NCBI GenBank assembly: GCA_005889445.1
Contig: VBGS01000165.1
Span: 1-39,118, forward strand
DNA from: Chloroflexota bacterium
GTDB lineage: Bacteria > Chloroflexota > Limnocylindria > P2-11E
Length of the DNA stretch: 39,118 nucleotides
Reading direction: 5' to 3'
The translations under genes and the position numbers were made by a program. Below the pieces are notes generated by a model that worked only from the letters and a program-made list of their open reading frames with translations, was not told the origin of the DNA and did no database searches. Shown here one piece after another: positions 8,045-15,543 of the stretch (positions are counted from its first letter, which is position 1; each line of letters begins with the position of its first letter).

Positions 8045-9337
8045 ATGCCGGACCTGCAGAGAGCACTTGGCTACCATCCCCAAGTGTCTGACCCAAAGCG
8101 GGTCGTCATCGTCGGCGGTGGATTCGGTGGGCTGCACCTGATCCGCCGGCTCGAGCGCCTGCTCGAACCGGGCGAAGCGGAGATCACACTGGTCGACCGG
8201 CAGAACTACCACCTCTTCACCCCGCTCCTCTATCAAGTCGCCACCGGCGAGCTGCCGCCGCATGCGGTCGCGTACCCACTCCGCGACGCGACCGCCCCGG
8301 TCGGATTCCAGTTCGTGCAGAGCGAGGTGAGCGCGATCGACCTGGTAAGCCACGTGGTCGTGACCGCGGACGGTCGGATCCCGTTCGACCACGTCGTCAT
8401 CGCCGTGGGCTCGATCACGAACGATTACGGGATCCCCGGCGTGCAGGAGAACGCGTTTCCGGTGAAGTGGCTCTCGGACGGCGAGCGGCTCCGCCGCCAC
8501 GTCCTCGACACGTTCGAGAGCGCCGCGATAGAGAGCGATCCCGCGCGGCGGCGCGAGCTCCTCACCTTCGTCATCGTCGGGGCGGGTCCCGTCGGCGTCG
8601 AGCTCGCCAGCTCGCTGCGCGACCTCATGGATCACACCCTGCGCAGGATCTATCCCACGATCGACTTCGCGCACGAGGTGACCATCCACCTGCTCGACGG
8701 CGCGGATCGGGTGCTGCCGCAGATGGACGGCCGCCTCAGCCGGATCGCGATGAAGCGCCTCGCGCAGCAGCGGATCAACGTGCTGTTGAAGACGCTCGTC
8801 TCGGAGATCGGGCCCGATCGGGTCCGCACCAAGGACGGCGTCGAGCTCCGCGGCCGGACGATCGTCTGGTCGGGCGGCGTCAAAGTGAATCCTCTGGTGA
8901 CGACGCTCGACCTGGAGAAGGCCAGGGACGGGCGCATCCTCGTCGACGAGTGCTTCCGCGCGTCGGGCCGCGACGACGTGCTGGTCGTCGGAGACGCGGC
9001 CTTCTTCGCCTTTCGGGACCAGCCGTTGCCGCAGCTCGCGCAGGTCGCCGTGCTGGAGGCGCCCGCCGCGGCGCGGAACCTCGCCGCGCTGGTGCGCGGC
9101 CAGCCGCCCACGGCCTTTGTCTACAAGCGAAAGGGCGACCTGATCGCGCTCGGGCGACGTCAGGCAGGCGCGGAGTTCGCGAGCCTTGGCGGCCTCGTGG
9201 TGAGCGGGCTGGCGGCCTGGACGGTCTGGCGAGTGAACTACCTGATGCAGCTCCTGGGAGCGCGCAACCGCGGGACCTTGCTTGTCGAGTGGATCCTCTC
9301 GTACTTTGCCGGGCGACTGGTGGCCAACACGCCGTGA
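8045..9337 (+). CDS. ndh: Type II NADH:quinone oxidoreductase (NDH-2)
   Basis: Single-subunit FAD enzyme that passes electrons from NADH to quinone at the inner face of the membrane without pumping protons. Seen are VVIVGGGFGG near the start (FAD Rossmann fold), the family segment DRQNYHLFTPLLYQVATG, a second dinucleotide fold VIVGAGPVGVELA (about 179-190), VLVVGDAA near the FAD site, and a C-terminal hydrophobic/amphipathic region (GGLVVSGLAAWTVWRVNYL) that anchors NDH-2 to membranes. I chose ATG 8045 because AGG lies 4 nt upstream; GTG 8084 is an alternative starting right before the FAD motif. It heads a short unit with the next gene, joined by a GTGA overlap. Confidence 0.92.
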   Translation: MPDLQRALGYHPQVSDPKRVVIVGGGFGGLHLIRRLERLLEPGEAEITLVDRQNYHLFTPLLYQVATGELPPHAVAYPLRDATAPVGFQFVQSEVSAIDLVSHVVVTADGRIPFDHVVIAVGSITNDYGIPGVQENAFPVKWLSDGERLRRHVLDTFESAAIESDPARRRELLTFVIVGAGPVGVELASSLRDLMDHTLRRIYPTIDFAHEVTIHLLDGADRVLPQMDGRLSRIAMKRLAQQRINVLLKTLVSEIGPDRVRTKDGVELRGRTIVWSGGVKVNPLVTTLDLEKARDGRILVDECFRASGRDDVLVVGDAAFFAFRDQPLPQLAQVAVLEAPAAARNLAALVRGQPPTAFVYKRKGDLIALGRRQAGAEFASLGGLVVSGLAAWTVWRVNYLMQLLGARNRGTLLVEWILSYFAGRLVANTP

Positions 9338-9732
9338 GGACCCTGTCCCTGCGTCGTCCTTCGATGACGTTCGGCGAGCGCGCGCTCTACCACCAGATCC
9401 ATCCTGCAAAGCTCTTCACGGACATCTCGACCGCGCTCATCGGGTTCGACCTCTTCTGGCGCCACCAGCTGGCGATTGGACTGCTCATCGCGCTGCTGCC
9501 GCCGGTGCTCGTGTCGATCGTTCTCATCAACGAGGTCGACCTCGAGCCATACCGCCGGAGTCCCATGGGCGCGTACCTGCGGCGCTTCATGCCGCCCTGG
9601 GTGCAGGCGGTGCGCCTCTTCGGGATCGCGCTCGCGTTCTACGCGGCGTGGTACCACGTCCCGGCGGGCATCGTCTTGGGCCTCGGCCTGATCGCGGCGT
9701 GCTGGGCGAACGGGATCGGGCGGCGCCGCTGA
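9334..9732 (+). CDS. Small membrane protein of unknown function
   Basis: 132 residues from GTG 9334, which overlaps the ndh stop (GTGA); ATG 9364 is a possible later start. Two or three membrane segments are visible: about 44-67 (LAIGLLIALLPPVLVSIVLI) and two at about 95-128 (LFGIALAFYAAW, GIVLGLGLIAACW). The N-terminal motif YHQIHPAKLFTDI is unusual for its pair of His residues and looks conserved rather than random, but I do not recognise a named family. Co-transcription with NDH-2 suggests a membrane or respiratory link (inference only). Confidence 0.72.
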   Translation: MRTLSLRRPSMTFGERALYHQIHPAKLFTDISTALIGFDLFWRHQLAIGLLIALLPPVLVSIVLINEVDLEPYRRSPMGAYLRRFMPPWVQAVRLFGIALAFYAAWYHVPAGIVLGLGLIAACWANGIGRRR

Positions 9733-9733
9733 A

Positions 9734-10132
9734 ATGCGTGACCTCGAGCTCACGCCGATGCTCACCGTCCGCGACGGCCGCACGGCGGTCGATTTTTACA
9801 AGCGGGCGTTCGGCGCGAACGAGCTCTCACGCCAGACGACCCCGACCGGCCAGCTCATCGTGGAGCTCTCGATCGGGGAGGAGCGATTCTTCGCCGTCGA
9901 AGAGAATCCCGCGGCGTTCAACCAGAGCCCGGAGACCCTCGGTGGAACGACCGTCCGTCTGAGCGTCGTCGTTGCCGATCCGGATGCCCTCTGGCAGCGG
10001 GCCATCGCGGCCGGCGGTCGCGTCATCTTCCCGATCGGGGACCAGCCCTACGGCATGCGGCAAGGACGGATCGCGGATCCCTCAGGACATCACTGGCTGA
10101 TCGGGAAGTACATCACGACGGCCAACCGGTGA
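9734..10132 (+). CDS. VOC/glyoxalase-superfamily protein, PhnB-like
   Basis: 132 residues, the usual length for a single two-module VOC protein. It shows LTPMLTVRDGRTAVDFYKRAFGA at the start (typical PhnB/YjdN-like opening), the central strand VRLSVVVADPDALWQRAI, and the C-terminal DPSGHHWLIGKY strand with a possible metal-binding His. Members include metal-dependent dioxygenases, glyoxalases and resistance proteins; the substrate cannot be assigned here. ATG 9734 lies 1 nt after the stop of the membrane protein, so it is probably the third gene of the ndh unit. Confidence 0.86.
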   Translation: MRDLELTPMLTVRDGRTAVDFYKRAFGANELSRQTTPTGQLIVELSIGEERFFAVEENPAAFNQSPETLGGTTVRLSVVVADPDALWQRAIAAGGRVIFPIGDQPYGMRQGRIADPSGHHWLIGKYITTANR

Positions 10133-10189
10133 TCTCGCCGGCCGCGTAGCGCCGACGGACGCCGGCGGACGGCGTTGCCAGTATGGCAT

Positions 10190-10195
10190 CATAAT
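10190..10195 (+). promoter_or_regulatory. -10-like CATAAT before the winged-helix/nucleotidyltransferase gene
   Basis: The decamer CATAATCAGC (10190-10199) is also found before the uracil-DNA glycosylase gene (31523-31532), where it lies 7 nt from the start codon. Here the same distance leads to ATC 10201 and ATA 10204, the points where the protein similarity begins. No -35 box is evident. Confidence 0.35.
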
Positions 10196-10461
10196 CAGCC
10201 ATCATAGCAACAATCATCGGGGGCGCCTCAGAGGTCCGAAAGGACCTTCTTCGCTTCTTCCACGTCAGCGCGGATGCCCACGGGCACGTTCGAGCCATCG
10301 CGAGGCAGGTAGGGCACGACCCAGGAGCGGTCTCGCGGGAGCTTCGCCGCCTCGAAGAACAGGGCCTCCTCCGATCCGATCTCGTAGGCAGAGCCCGCGT
10401 CTACCGGTTACAGCCGACCTCGAGGTACGGACGAGAACTGCGTGGCCTGATCCAACGGACG
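10195..10461 (+). other. In-frame winged-helix coding segment without a canonical start codon
   Basis: This stretch is open and in the same frame as the nucleotidyltransferase below, after a TAA at 10192-10194. Its translation reads IIATIIGGASEVRKDLLRFF, then a helix-turn-helix (HVRAIARQVGHDPGAVSREL, RRLEEQGLL) and a wing (GRARVYRLQP). This is the usual N-terminal DNA-binding domain of winged-helix/nucleotidyltransferase fusions. It contains no ATG, GTG or in-frame TTG before 10462. Either translation starts at ATC 10201 / ATA 10204, or an upstream ATG (10183) has been cut off by the TAA, three codons after it, making a damaged gene. Confidence 0.7.
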
Positions 10462-10776
10462 TTGGGCGTGGAGTCACGCCTTCGGGAAGCACTGACCGAT
10501 TTGTCAGGGGTCGAAGAGGCCTCCATCTTCGGATCGTATGCCGCCGGCACCGAGCGGCCCGGCAGCGATGTCGACCTTCTTGTTATCGGGCGGCCTTCGA
10601 GTGATGAATTGCGGCGGCGTGTTTCAGCCGCCGAAGCGGACCTCCGGCGCGAGATAAACCTTGTCGAGCTGACGTCGGCTGAGATTCGCGAGCTTCGGTC
10701 GCGCAAGGATCCGTTCATCCGTGACGTGCTCTCGGGCAAGCGTGTGATATTGGTCAAGCGCGGCCGCCGTGCCTAG
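10462..10776 (+). CDS. MNT-type nucleotidyltransferase (C-terminal module of a wHTH-NTase protein)
   Basis: From TTG 10462 this gives 104 residues containing the minimal nucleotidyltransferase motif GSYAAGTERPGSDVD, exactly GSX10DXD with Gly24-Ser25 and Asp36/Asp38. By family knowledge such MntA-like proteins are antitoxins that nucleotidylate or AMPylate a HEPN partner. The following REINLVELTSAEIRELRSR segment and FIRDVLSGKRVIL end are typical of the family. The natural protein very probably starts about 85 codons earlier and carries a winged helix, so it may also repress its own promoter. Its TAG overlaps the GTG start of the HEPN gene by 8 bp. Confidence 0.83.
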   Translation: MGVESRLREALTDLSGVEEASIFGSYAAGTERPGSDVDLLVIGRPSSDELRRRVSAAEADLRREINLVELTSAEIRELRSRKDPFIRDVLSGKRVILVKRGRRA

Positions 10777-11209
10777 TCCTCGGACCCTGCGCCAACTCGT
10801 TGATGAAGGCGCAATCGAGAAGAGGGCCGTTGGGCAGCAGCAGATCGCACATTGGCTTTCGCGAAGCCGCAAGGACCTGAGGCTCGCGGCTCACGCGTCG
10901 CGAACCGGCGACTCGGAACGCGCGATGACGATCGCCTACGAGGCCGGACTGCGAGCGTGCATAGCCATTCTCGCCGCGGCAGGCTATCGGTTGAGGAGTG
11001 GGGAAGGGCATCACCGCGCAGCGCTCGACGGCGCGCTCACGATCGCTGGCAGCGGAGTTGAGGTCGACATCTCACGCCTGAACGACGCCAGACGCCAGCG
11101 CAACGAGAGCCTTTACGCGACAAGCAGACCTGTCGGGGCCGAGGAGCTTAAGCGGCTGGTCGCGAGTGTTGAAGCTCTGATCAAGAGGGCCCAGGCCGGG
11201 CGGTCCTAG
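10769..11209 (+). CDS. HEPN-domain protein, putative toxin partner
   Basis: 146 residues, all-helical, with HEPN-like features: an N-terminal helix pair (QIAHWLSRSRKDLRLAAH), the central SERAMTIAYEAGLRACIAIL helix, GEGHHRAALD, and a C-terminal RRQRNESLYA segment. HEPN RNases usually have RX4-6H; here Arg111 is followed by NESL and Tyr116 where His is expected, so catalysis is doubtful or of a divergent kind. The gene overlaps the nucleotidyltransferase by 8 bp, the arrangement of MNT/HEPN (HepT/MntA, type VII) toxin-antitoxin modules. It converges with the EF-G-like gene, 5 bp apart. Alternative: a non-toxic HEPN/MNT pair. Confidence 0.78.
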   Translation: MPSPRTLRQLVDEGAIEKRAVGQQQIAHWLSRSRKDLRLAAHASRTGDSERAMTIAYEAGLRACIAILAAAGYRLRSGEGHHRAALDGALTIAGSGVEVDISRLNDARRQRNESLYATSRPVGAEELKRLVASVEALIKRAQAGRS

Positions 11210-11214
11210 CCTGC

Positions 11215-13299
11215 CTAGCGCGCCCCGGCGGTCTCCTCGACCTGTTCCTCGTGCGCGGCGATCACCTTCTGCGCGATGTGCGAGGGGCACTCTTCGTATC
11301 CGAGGATCGTCGCGCTGAAGGTCCCGCGTCCGCCGGTCATGGAGCGAAGGTCGGTCGCGTAGCGGAACGTCTCGGCCATCGGGACGTGCGCCTTGATGCG
11401 CTGCAGGCCGGCGCCCGTGCTCTCCATGCCGAGGACCCGCCCGCGCCGTGAGTTGAGATCGGCGAGGACGTCACCCATCTGATCCTCGGGGACGCGGACC
11501 TCGAGATCCATGATCGGCTCGAGGAGAAAGGGCTGCGCTTCCTTCACGCAGGCCTGCAAGGCCAGCGACCCGGCGATCTTGAAGCTCATCTCGCTGGAGT
11601 CGACCGCGTGGTAACTGCCGTCGTAGAGGGTCGCCTTGAAGTCCGAGAGCGGGTAGCCGGCGATGACGCCCCGCTCGGCCGTCTCGCGCACGCCCTTTTC
11701 GACCGCGGGCCAGAAGTTTCGCGGCACCGAGCCGCCCACGATGCGGGTCGCGTACACGACCCCTGAACCTGCGGGCTGCGGCTCGATCTCGAGGAAGACG
11801 TCGCCGAACTGGCCATGACCGCCGGTCTGCCGCTTGTACCTGCCCTGCGCCTGGGCCTTCGTGCGGATGGATTCCCGGTACGGGACACGCGGGGTGCGAA
11901 CCTCGACCTGCACGCCGAACTTGTCTCTCAGGTGATGGACCGCGACCTCGATGGCGGACTCGCCGATCGCCGACAGGATCGTCTCGTGCGTCGCGTCCTC
12001 GCGGCGGACGTGCAGGGTCGGATCCTCGTCGGTGAGCTTGTGCAGGGCGGTCGCGAGCTTATCGAGGTCCGCCTTGCTCGATGGTTCGATCGCCACGGAG
12101 AACGACGGCGGCGGGAATTCGATCGCGTCGTAGAGGATCACGGCGTCGCGATCGCTGAGGGTGGAGTTGGTCGTCGTGGCCGTCAGCTTCGGCACCGCGC
12201 AGATGTCGCCCGCGGCGACGGCATCGGTGATCTCCTGCTCCTTGCCGCGGAGGAAGAAGATCTGGCCGACGCGCTCGGCCTCCTGCTTCGTCGCGTCGAA
12301 GACCTGCGAGTTGTGATGGAGCGTCCCCGAGTAGACGCGCACGTAGCTCAGCTTCCCGACGAACGGGTCCGCCAGCGTCTTGAAGACGAACGCCGAAAGC
12401 TTGTCTCCGGGATCGGGCTTGCGGGCGATCTCGTCGCCGCCGCCGGTCTTCCCGATGATCGACCCGGCCTCGGCGGGCGAGGGGAGCATCTCGCGGATGG
12501 TGTTGATGAGGGCCGCGTAGCCGATGTGCTTGTGCGCCGAGGTCGCGACGACCGGGATCACCCTGCCCTCGCGCACGGCCTTGTGCAGCGCATCGCGGAG
12601 CTCGTCGTAGCTCAGCTCCTTGCCGTCGAGGTACCGCGTCAGGAGGTCCTCGTCGGTCTCGACGATGGCTTCCACGAGCTGCTGCCGATACTGGCCGACC
12701 CGCTCGGCCTCGTCCTTGGATAGATCGGCGACCGGGTCCTTCGGGCCCCTCAGCACCTGGCCGTGCAGGAGATCGATCGTCGCGGCGAGATCCTGGTGCG
12801 CGCCGACGGGGACGTGAAGGGGCACGACGCGGATGCCGTAGGCCTCGCGCAGCTGGCCCAGGACGTTGTCGAAGTCCGCGTTCTCGCGATCGAGGCGACC
12901 GACCGCCACGATGCGCGGCGTCCCGGCCTTCTCGAGATCTGACCAGACCATCTGGGTCCCGACCTGCACGCCCGCGGTGGCGTCGACGAAGACGATCGCG
13001 GCATCGGCGACCCGCAGTGCGGCGTGCTGATCGCCGGCAAAGTCGGCGAATCCGGGGGTGTCGAGGAGATTGATCTTCACGCCGTCGCTGTTGAATGCGG
13101 CGAGCGCCATGTTGATGGTGATGTGGCGGCGCTGCTCCTCAGGATCGGTGTCGAGGATGCTCGTGCCGTCGTCTACCTTGCCCAGCCGGGTCGTCGCCCC
13201 GACCGAGTGGAGGAGGGATTCGACGAGACTCGTCTTTCCCGATCCGCCATGGCCGACGACGGCCACGTTTCTGATCTTCGTGGGCTCCGGTGATGCCAT
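11215..13299 (-). CDS. Elongation factor G-like GTPase (EF-G-2 type)
   Basis: 694 residues with full EF-G domain order: G domain, domain II (SAFVFKTLADPFVGKLSYVR), domain III, domain IV (GQFGDVFLEIEP, then SSEMSFKIAGSLAL), and domain V (VPEDQMGDVLADLNSRRGRV). GTPase motifs: G1 GHGGSGKTS (16-24) in place of the canonical AHIDAGKT, RRHITI as the switch I core, DTPGFADF (80-87), and GRLD (134-137) where NKxD is expected. This pattern fits the EF-G-2 paralogue rather than translational fusA. The family's role (translocation side activity, ribosome handling) is not settled. Start ATG 13299 is backed by GGGGAGAG 6 nt upstream; an in-frame GTG at 13359 lacks such support. Divergent from yebC. Confidence 0.92.
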   Translation of the reverse strand: MASPEPTKIRNVAVVGHGGSGKTSLVESLLHSVGATTRLGKVDDGTSILDTDPEEQRRHITINMALAAFNSDGVKINLLDTPGFADFAGDQHAALRVADAAIVFVDATAGVQVGTQMVWSDLEKAGTPRIVAVGRLDRENADFDNVLGQLREAYGIRVVPLHVPVGAHQDLAATIDLLHGQVLRGPKDPVADLSKDEAERVGQYRQQLVEAIVETDEDLLTRYLDGKELSYDELRDALHKAVREGRVIPVVATSAHKHIGYAALINTIREMLPSPAEAGSIIGKTGGGDEIARKPDPGDKLSAFVFKTLADPFVGKLSYVRVYSGTLHHNSQVFDATKQEAERVGQIFFLRGKEQEITDAVAAGDICAVPKLTATTTNSTLSDRDAVILYDAIEFPPPSFSVAIEPSSKADLDKLATALHKLTDEDPTLHVRREDATHETILSAIGESAIEVAVHHLRDKFGVQVEVRTPRVPYRESIRTKAQAQGRYKRQTGGHGQFGDVFLEIEPQPAGSGVVYATRIVGGSVPRNFWPAVEKGVRETAERGVIAGYPLSDFKATLYDGSYHAVDSSEMSFKIAGSLALQACVKEAQPFLLEPIMDLEVRVPEDQMGDVLADLNSRRGRVLGMESTGAGLQRIKAHVPMAETFRYATDLRSMTGGRGTFSATILGYEECPSHIAQKVIAAHEEQVEETAGAR

Positions 13300-13329
13300 G
13301 AAGACTCTCCCCAGCGCGCGGTGCGTTGC

Positions 13330-13337
13330 TAGTATCA
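13330..13337. promoter_or_regulatory. Near-palindromic divergent -10 region TAGTATCA / TGATACTA
   Basis: On the plus strand TAGTAT ends 8 nt before the yebC ATG (leaderless spacing). On the minus strand the same bases read GATACT, about 30 nt before the ATG of the EF-G-like gene, which does have a Shine-Dalgarno sequence. The two genes may therefore share one bidirectional promoter core. No -35 boxes were recognised. Confidence 0.4.
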
Positions 13338-13343
13338 CGCCCG

Positions 13344-14087
13344 ATGTCGGGGCACTCAAAGTGGAGCCAGATCAAGCGCCAGAAGGGTGCTGCTGACGTC
13401 AAACGCGGCGTCATTTTCACAAAAGTGACCAAGGAGATCATGCTCGCCGCGAGGGAAGGCGGGGGCGATCCCGACGCGAACTTCCGTCTTCGCCTGGCGC
13501 TCGACCGCGCCCGCGCCGTGAACATGCCGCGCGACAACATCCAGCGCGCGATCGATCGGGCGACCGGCGGCGGCGACGCGGCGGCCCTTGAGAGCGTGGT
13601 CTACGAGGGGTACGCCCCGGGCGGCGTCTCGGTGATGATCGAGGCCGCGACGGACAACCGGAACCGCACGGTCTCCGAGATCCGGGCGGCGCTGGCGCGG
13701 GGTGGGGGAAAGCTCGGCGAGTCGGGCTCGGTGCAGTGGCTCTTCGAGCAGAAGGGCGTCATCGAGATCGACGCGAAGGGCAAGGACGCGGACAACATCG
13801 AGCTCGCGGCGATCGACGCCGGGGCCGAGGACGTCGTCGCCGAGGATGGGCTCATCACGGTCTACACGACGCCGTCATCGTTCGAGCGCGTGAAGAAGGC
13901 GCTCGAGACGGCGGGTGTCAAGGTCGCCTCGGCGGAGCTGTCGATGCGCCCCACGACGACGGTCCGCGTCGAGGGCGATCAGGCCCGCAAGGTGATCAAT
14001 CTCGTCGAGACGCTCGAGGATCTCGACGATGTCCAGCGCGTCCACGCGAACTTCGACGTGCCCGACGAGGTGCTCGAGCACGCCTAG
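13344..14087 (+). CDS. yebC: YebC/PmpR family protein
   Basis: 247 residues beginning MSGHSKWSQIKRQKGAADVKRG, the hallmark opening of YebC/PmpR/TACO1 proteins, with the MPRDNIQRAI segment and the GGxLGExGSVQWLFEQKG motif in the middle. In bacteria these cytoplasmic proteins were described as DNA-binding regulators, and more recently as ribosome-associated factors that relieve stalling. The start ATG 13344 gives the standard family N-terminus; it has no Shine-Dalgarno but a close -10-like TAGTAT. yebC next to ruvC and ruvA is a very common arrangement. ruvC follows after 7 bp. Confidence 0.96.
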   Translation: MSGHSKWSQIKRQKGAADVKRGVIFTKVTKEIMLAAREGGGDPDANFRLRLALDRARAVNMPRDNIQRAIDRATGGGDAAALESVVYEGYAPGGVSVMIEAATDNRNRTVSEIRAALARGGGKLGESGSVQWLFEQKGVIEIDAKGKDADNIELAAIDAGAEDVVAEDGLITVYTTPSSFERVKKALETAGVKVASAELSMRPTTTVRVEGDQARKVINLVETLEDLDDVQRVHANFDVPDEVLEHA

Positions 14088-14094
14088 CGCCGCC

Positions 14095-14589
14095 GTGATC
14101 CTGGGGATCGATCCCGGGACGACGGGGATGGGATACGCGTTCCTCGTCGCCGCGGATGCACGCGCCACGATCATCGAGTGCGGGATCGTCGACGTCCGTG
14201 CCAGCTCGACGGCGGGGGAGCGCCTCCTCGCGATCTCCAAGGCGCTCGACGACCTCATCGGACGCCACCGACCGGCGGTCCTCGCGGTCGAGCGGCTGTA
14301 CTTCAACAAGAACGCGAAGACCGCGATGCGGGTCTCCGAGGCTCGGGGCATCGCGCTGCTCTGCGGAGCGCGGGCCGGGCTCGAGATCGCCGAGTACACC
14401 CCACAAGAAGTGAAACTGACGGTGGCGGGTCACGGCGCCGCCGACAAGAAGGCGATCCAGGCCATGCTTCCGCACCTCGTCGCGCTCGACGCGCCCGTCA
14501 CGCAAGATAACGTCGCCGACGCCATCGCGATCGCGCTCACCCACCTGCAGCGTGCGAAGTTCACGGCCGCGGTCGCGGCAGCGACATGA
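14095..14589 (+). CDS. ruvC: Holliday junction resolvase RuvC
   Basis: 164 residues from GTG 14095, starting MILGIDPGTTGMGYA, with the first catalytic Asp at position 6 or so. The second acidic residue lies in LAVERLYFNKN and the last pair in DNVADAIAIALTH. RuvC cleaves four-way DNA junctions symmetrically after RuvAB branch migration. Length and motifs are normal. It sits 7 bp after yebC and 46 bp before ruvA; ruvB is not in this window, so the ruv genes are split. Confidence 0.96.
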   Translation: MILGIDPGTTGMGYAFLVAADARATIIECGIVDVRASSTAGERLLAISKALDDLIGRHRPAVLAVERLYFNKNAKTAMRVSEARGIALLCGARAGLEIAEYTPQEVKLTVAGHGAADKKAIQAMLPHLVALDAPVTQDNVADAIAIALTHLQRAKFTAAVAAAT

Positions 14590-14635
14590 ATCCGCCAGAC
14601 GATTTCTCCCATGTGTACGCGGGCGAGCGACCGCG

Positions 14636-15211
14636 ATGATCGGCGCCGTCCGAGGTCGCATCATCGCGCGCGGTACCGATCACGTCGTGGTCGAGGCGAA
14701 CGGCGTGGGCTACAAGGTCTTCGTCCCCCGTCATCCGTCGCGCGACGAGGTGCTGCTGCACACGCACCACGTCGTTCGCGACGACGACCAGTCCCTCTAC
14801 GGCTTCGAGACGCGGGACGAGCTCGTGCTGTTCGAGATGCTGATCACCGTCTCCGGGGTCGGGCCGAAGGCGGGGATGGCGCTGCTCACGACCTCCCGCC
14901 CGGCCGACATCGCCGCGGCGATCGCGTCGGGCGACGCCGCCGCGCTCGCGCGCGCACCCGGCGTTGGGAAGAAGACGGCGGAGCGGCTGATCGTCGATCT
15001 CAAGGGGAAGATGGGGCGAGTCGGGGGGGACGGCCTCGGGGCTCCTCCGATGGACGACGACGCGCAGGCGGCGCTTGTCGCGCTCGGCTACACGGCCTCC
15101 GAGGCCGCAACCGCGCTGCGAAACGCCCCGCCGAAGGGGCGTGCGACCACCGAAGATCGCGTTTCCGCGGCTCTGCGGGCCGCAGGACGGCCCCTGGTAG
15201 CGGGCGGGTGA
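14636..15211 (+). CDS. ruvA: Holliday junction branch migration protein RuvA
   Basis: 191 residues from ATG 14636, starting MIGAVRGRIIARG. The N-terminal OB fold is followed by two helix-hairpin-helix elements (GVGPKAGMALL; APGVGKKTAERLIVDL) and a C-terminal RuvB-binding three-helix domain (DDAQAALVALGYTASEAATAL). RuvA tetramers hold the Holliday junction while RuvB pumps DNA. The length is near normal. The linker is Gly-rich. Confidence 0.95.
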   Translation: MIGAVRGRIIARGTDHVVVEANGVGYKVFVPRHPSRDEVLLHTHHVVRDDDQSLYGFETRDELVLFEMLITVSGVGPKAGMALLTTSRPADIAAAIASGDAAALARAPGVGKKTAERLIVDLKGKMGRVGGDGLGAPPMDDDAQAALVALGYTASEAATALRNAPPKGRATTEDRVSAALRAAGRPLVAGG

Positions 15212-15291
15212 CGGAAAGTACTGGCGGGCTAGCAGCCGAGGAGGGCGGATGCGACCATCTACGCGGCCGCCGCGCCGTAAAAGGAGCGTGC

Positions 15292-15444
15292 ATGGTCGAG
15301 TTTGGCAGGAACGAGGAAGGACAAGGGTTAGTCGAGTACGCACTCATCATCGCGGTAATCGCGATAGCGGTAATCGTCGCGATGGTCTTTTTCCGCGATC
15401 AGCTCTCGAATTACTTCTCGAGCATCGGAAATAACCTTACGTAG
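15292..15444 (+). CDS. Flp/Fap-type pilin (class III prepilin), orphan
   Basis: 50 residues from ATG 15292, preceded by AAGGAG at 15281-15286. The sequence has a short charged leader, then EG|QGLVEYALIIAVIAIAV: cleavage after Gly10 leaves Glu at +5 followed by Tyr, as in Flp pilins processed by TadV-like peptidases. The mature part (40 residues) is one hydrophobic helix plus a short polar tail (FSSIGNNLT). Flp pilins polymerise into adhesive or DNA-uptake pili through the Tad machinery. No tad/cpa genes are near; the gene stands alone between ruvA and nusA. Confidence 0.85.
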   Translation: MVEFGRNEEGQGLVEYALIIAVIAIAVIVAMVFFRDQLSNYFSSIGNNLT

Positions 15445-15494
15445 GAGCGGCGCGGCGGCCAGCCCGCTCCTCGCAGAGGCCAACTTCTCCCGTT

Positions 15495-15503
15495 TGCTAT
15501 AGT
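15495..15503 (+). promoter_or_regulatory. Extended -10 promoter TGCTATAGT upstream of nusA
   Basis: TGC directly before TATAGT gives an extended -10 element; no -35 box is recognised. Transcription would start near 15510 and run through the terminator-like hairpin at 15544-15572 before reaching nusA at 15629, leaving a leader of about 120 nt. Confidence 0.5.
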
Positions 15504-15543
15504 TGTCATTGGCATCCGGCCGTTCCGGAGGCCGCGGCGGGCA

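Noticed and set aside
8006..9409. Open frame (467 codons) antisense to ndh
   Set aside because: Same shadow effect; NDH-2 motifs on the plus strand are unambiguous.
10133..10189. Small gene in the gap after the VOC gene
   Set aside because: Short frames here lack a ribosome-binding site and any similarity; the stretch looks like intergenic DNA.
10192..10194. Stop-codon read-through of TAA in the winged-helix gene
   Set aside because: No context for recoding was seen, and TAA is the least read-through stop. A damaged start or a non-AUG start is simpler.
11815..12723. Open frame antisense to the EF-G-like gene
   Set aside because: Charged low-complexity translation with no family resemblance.
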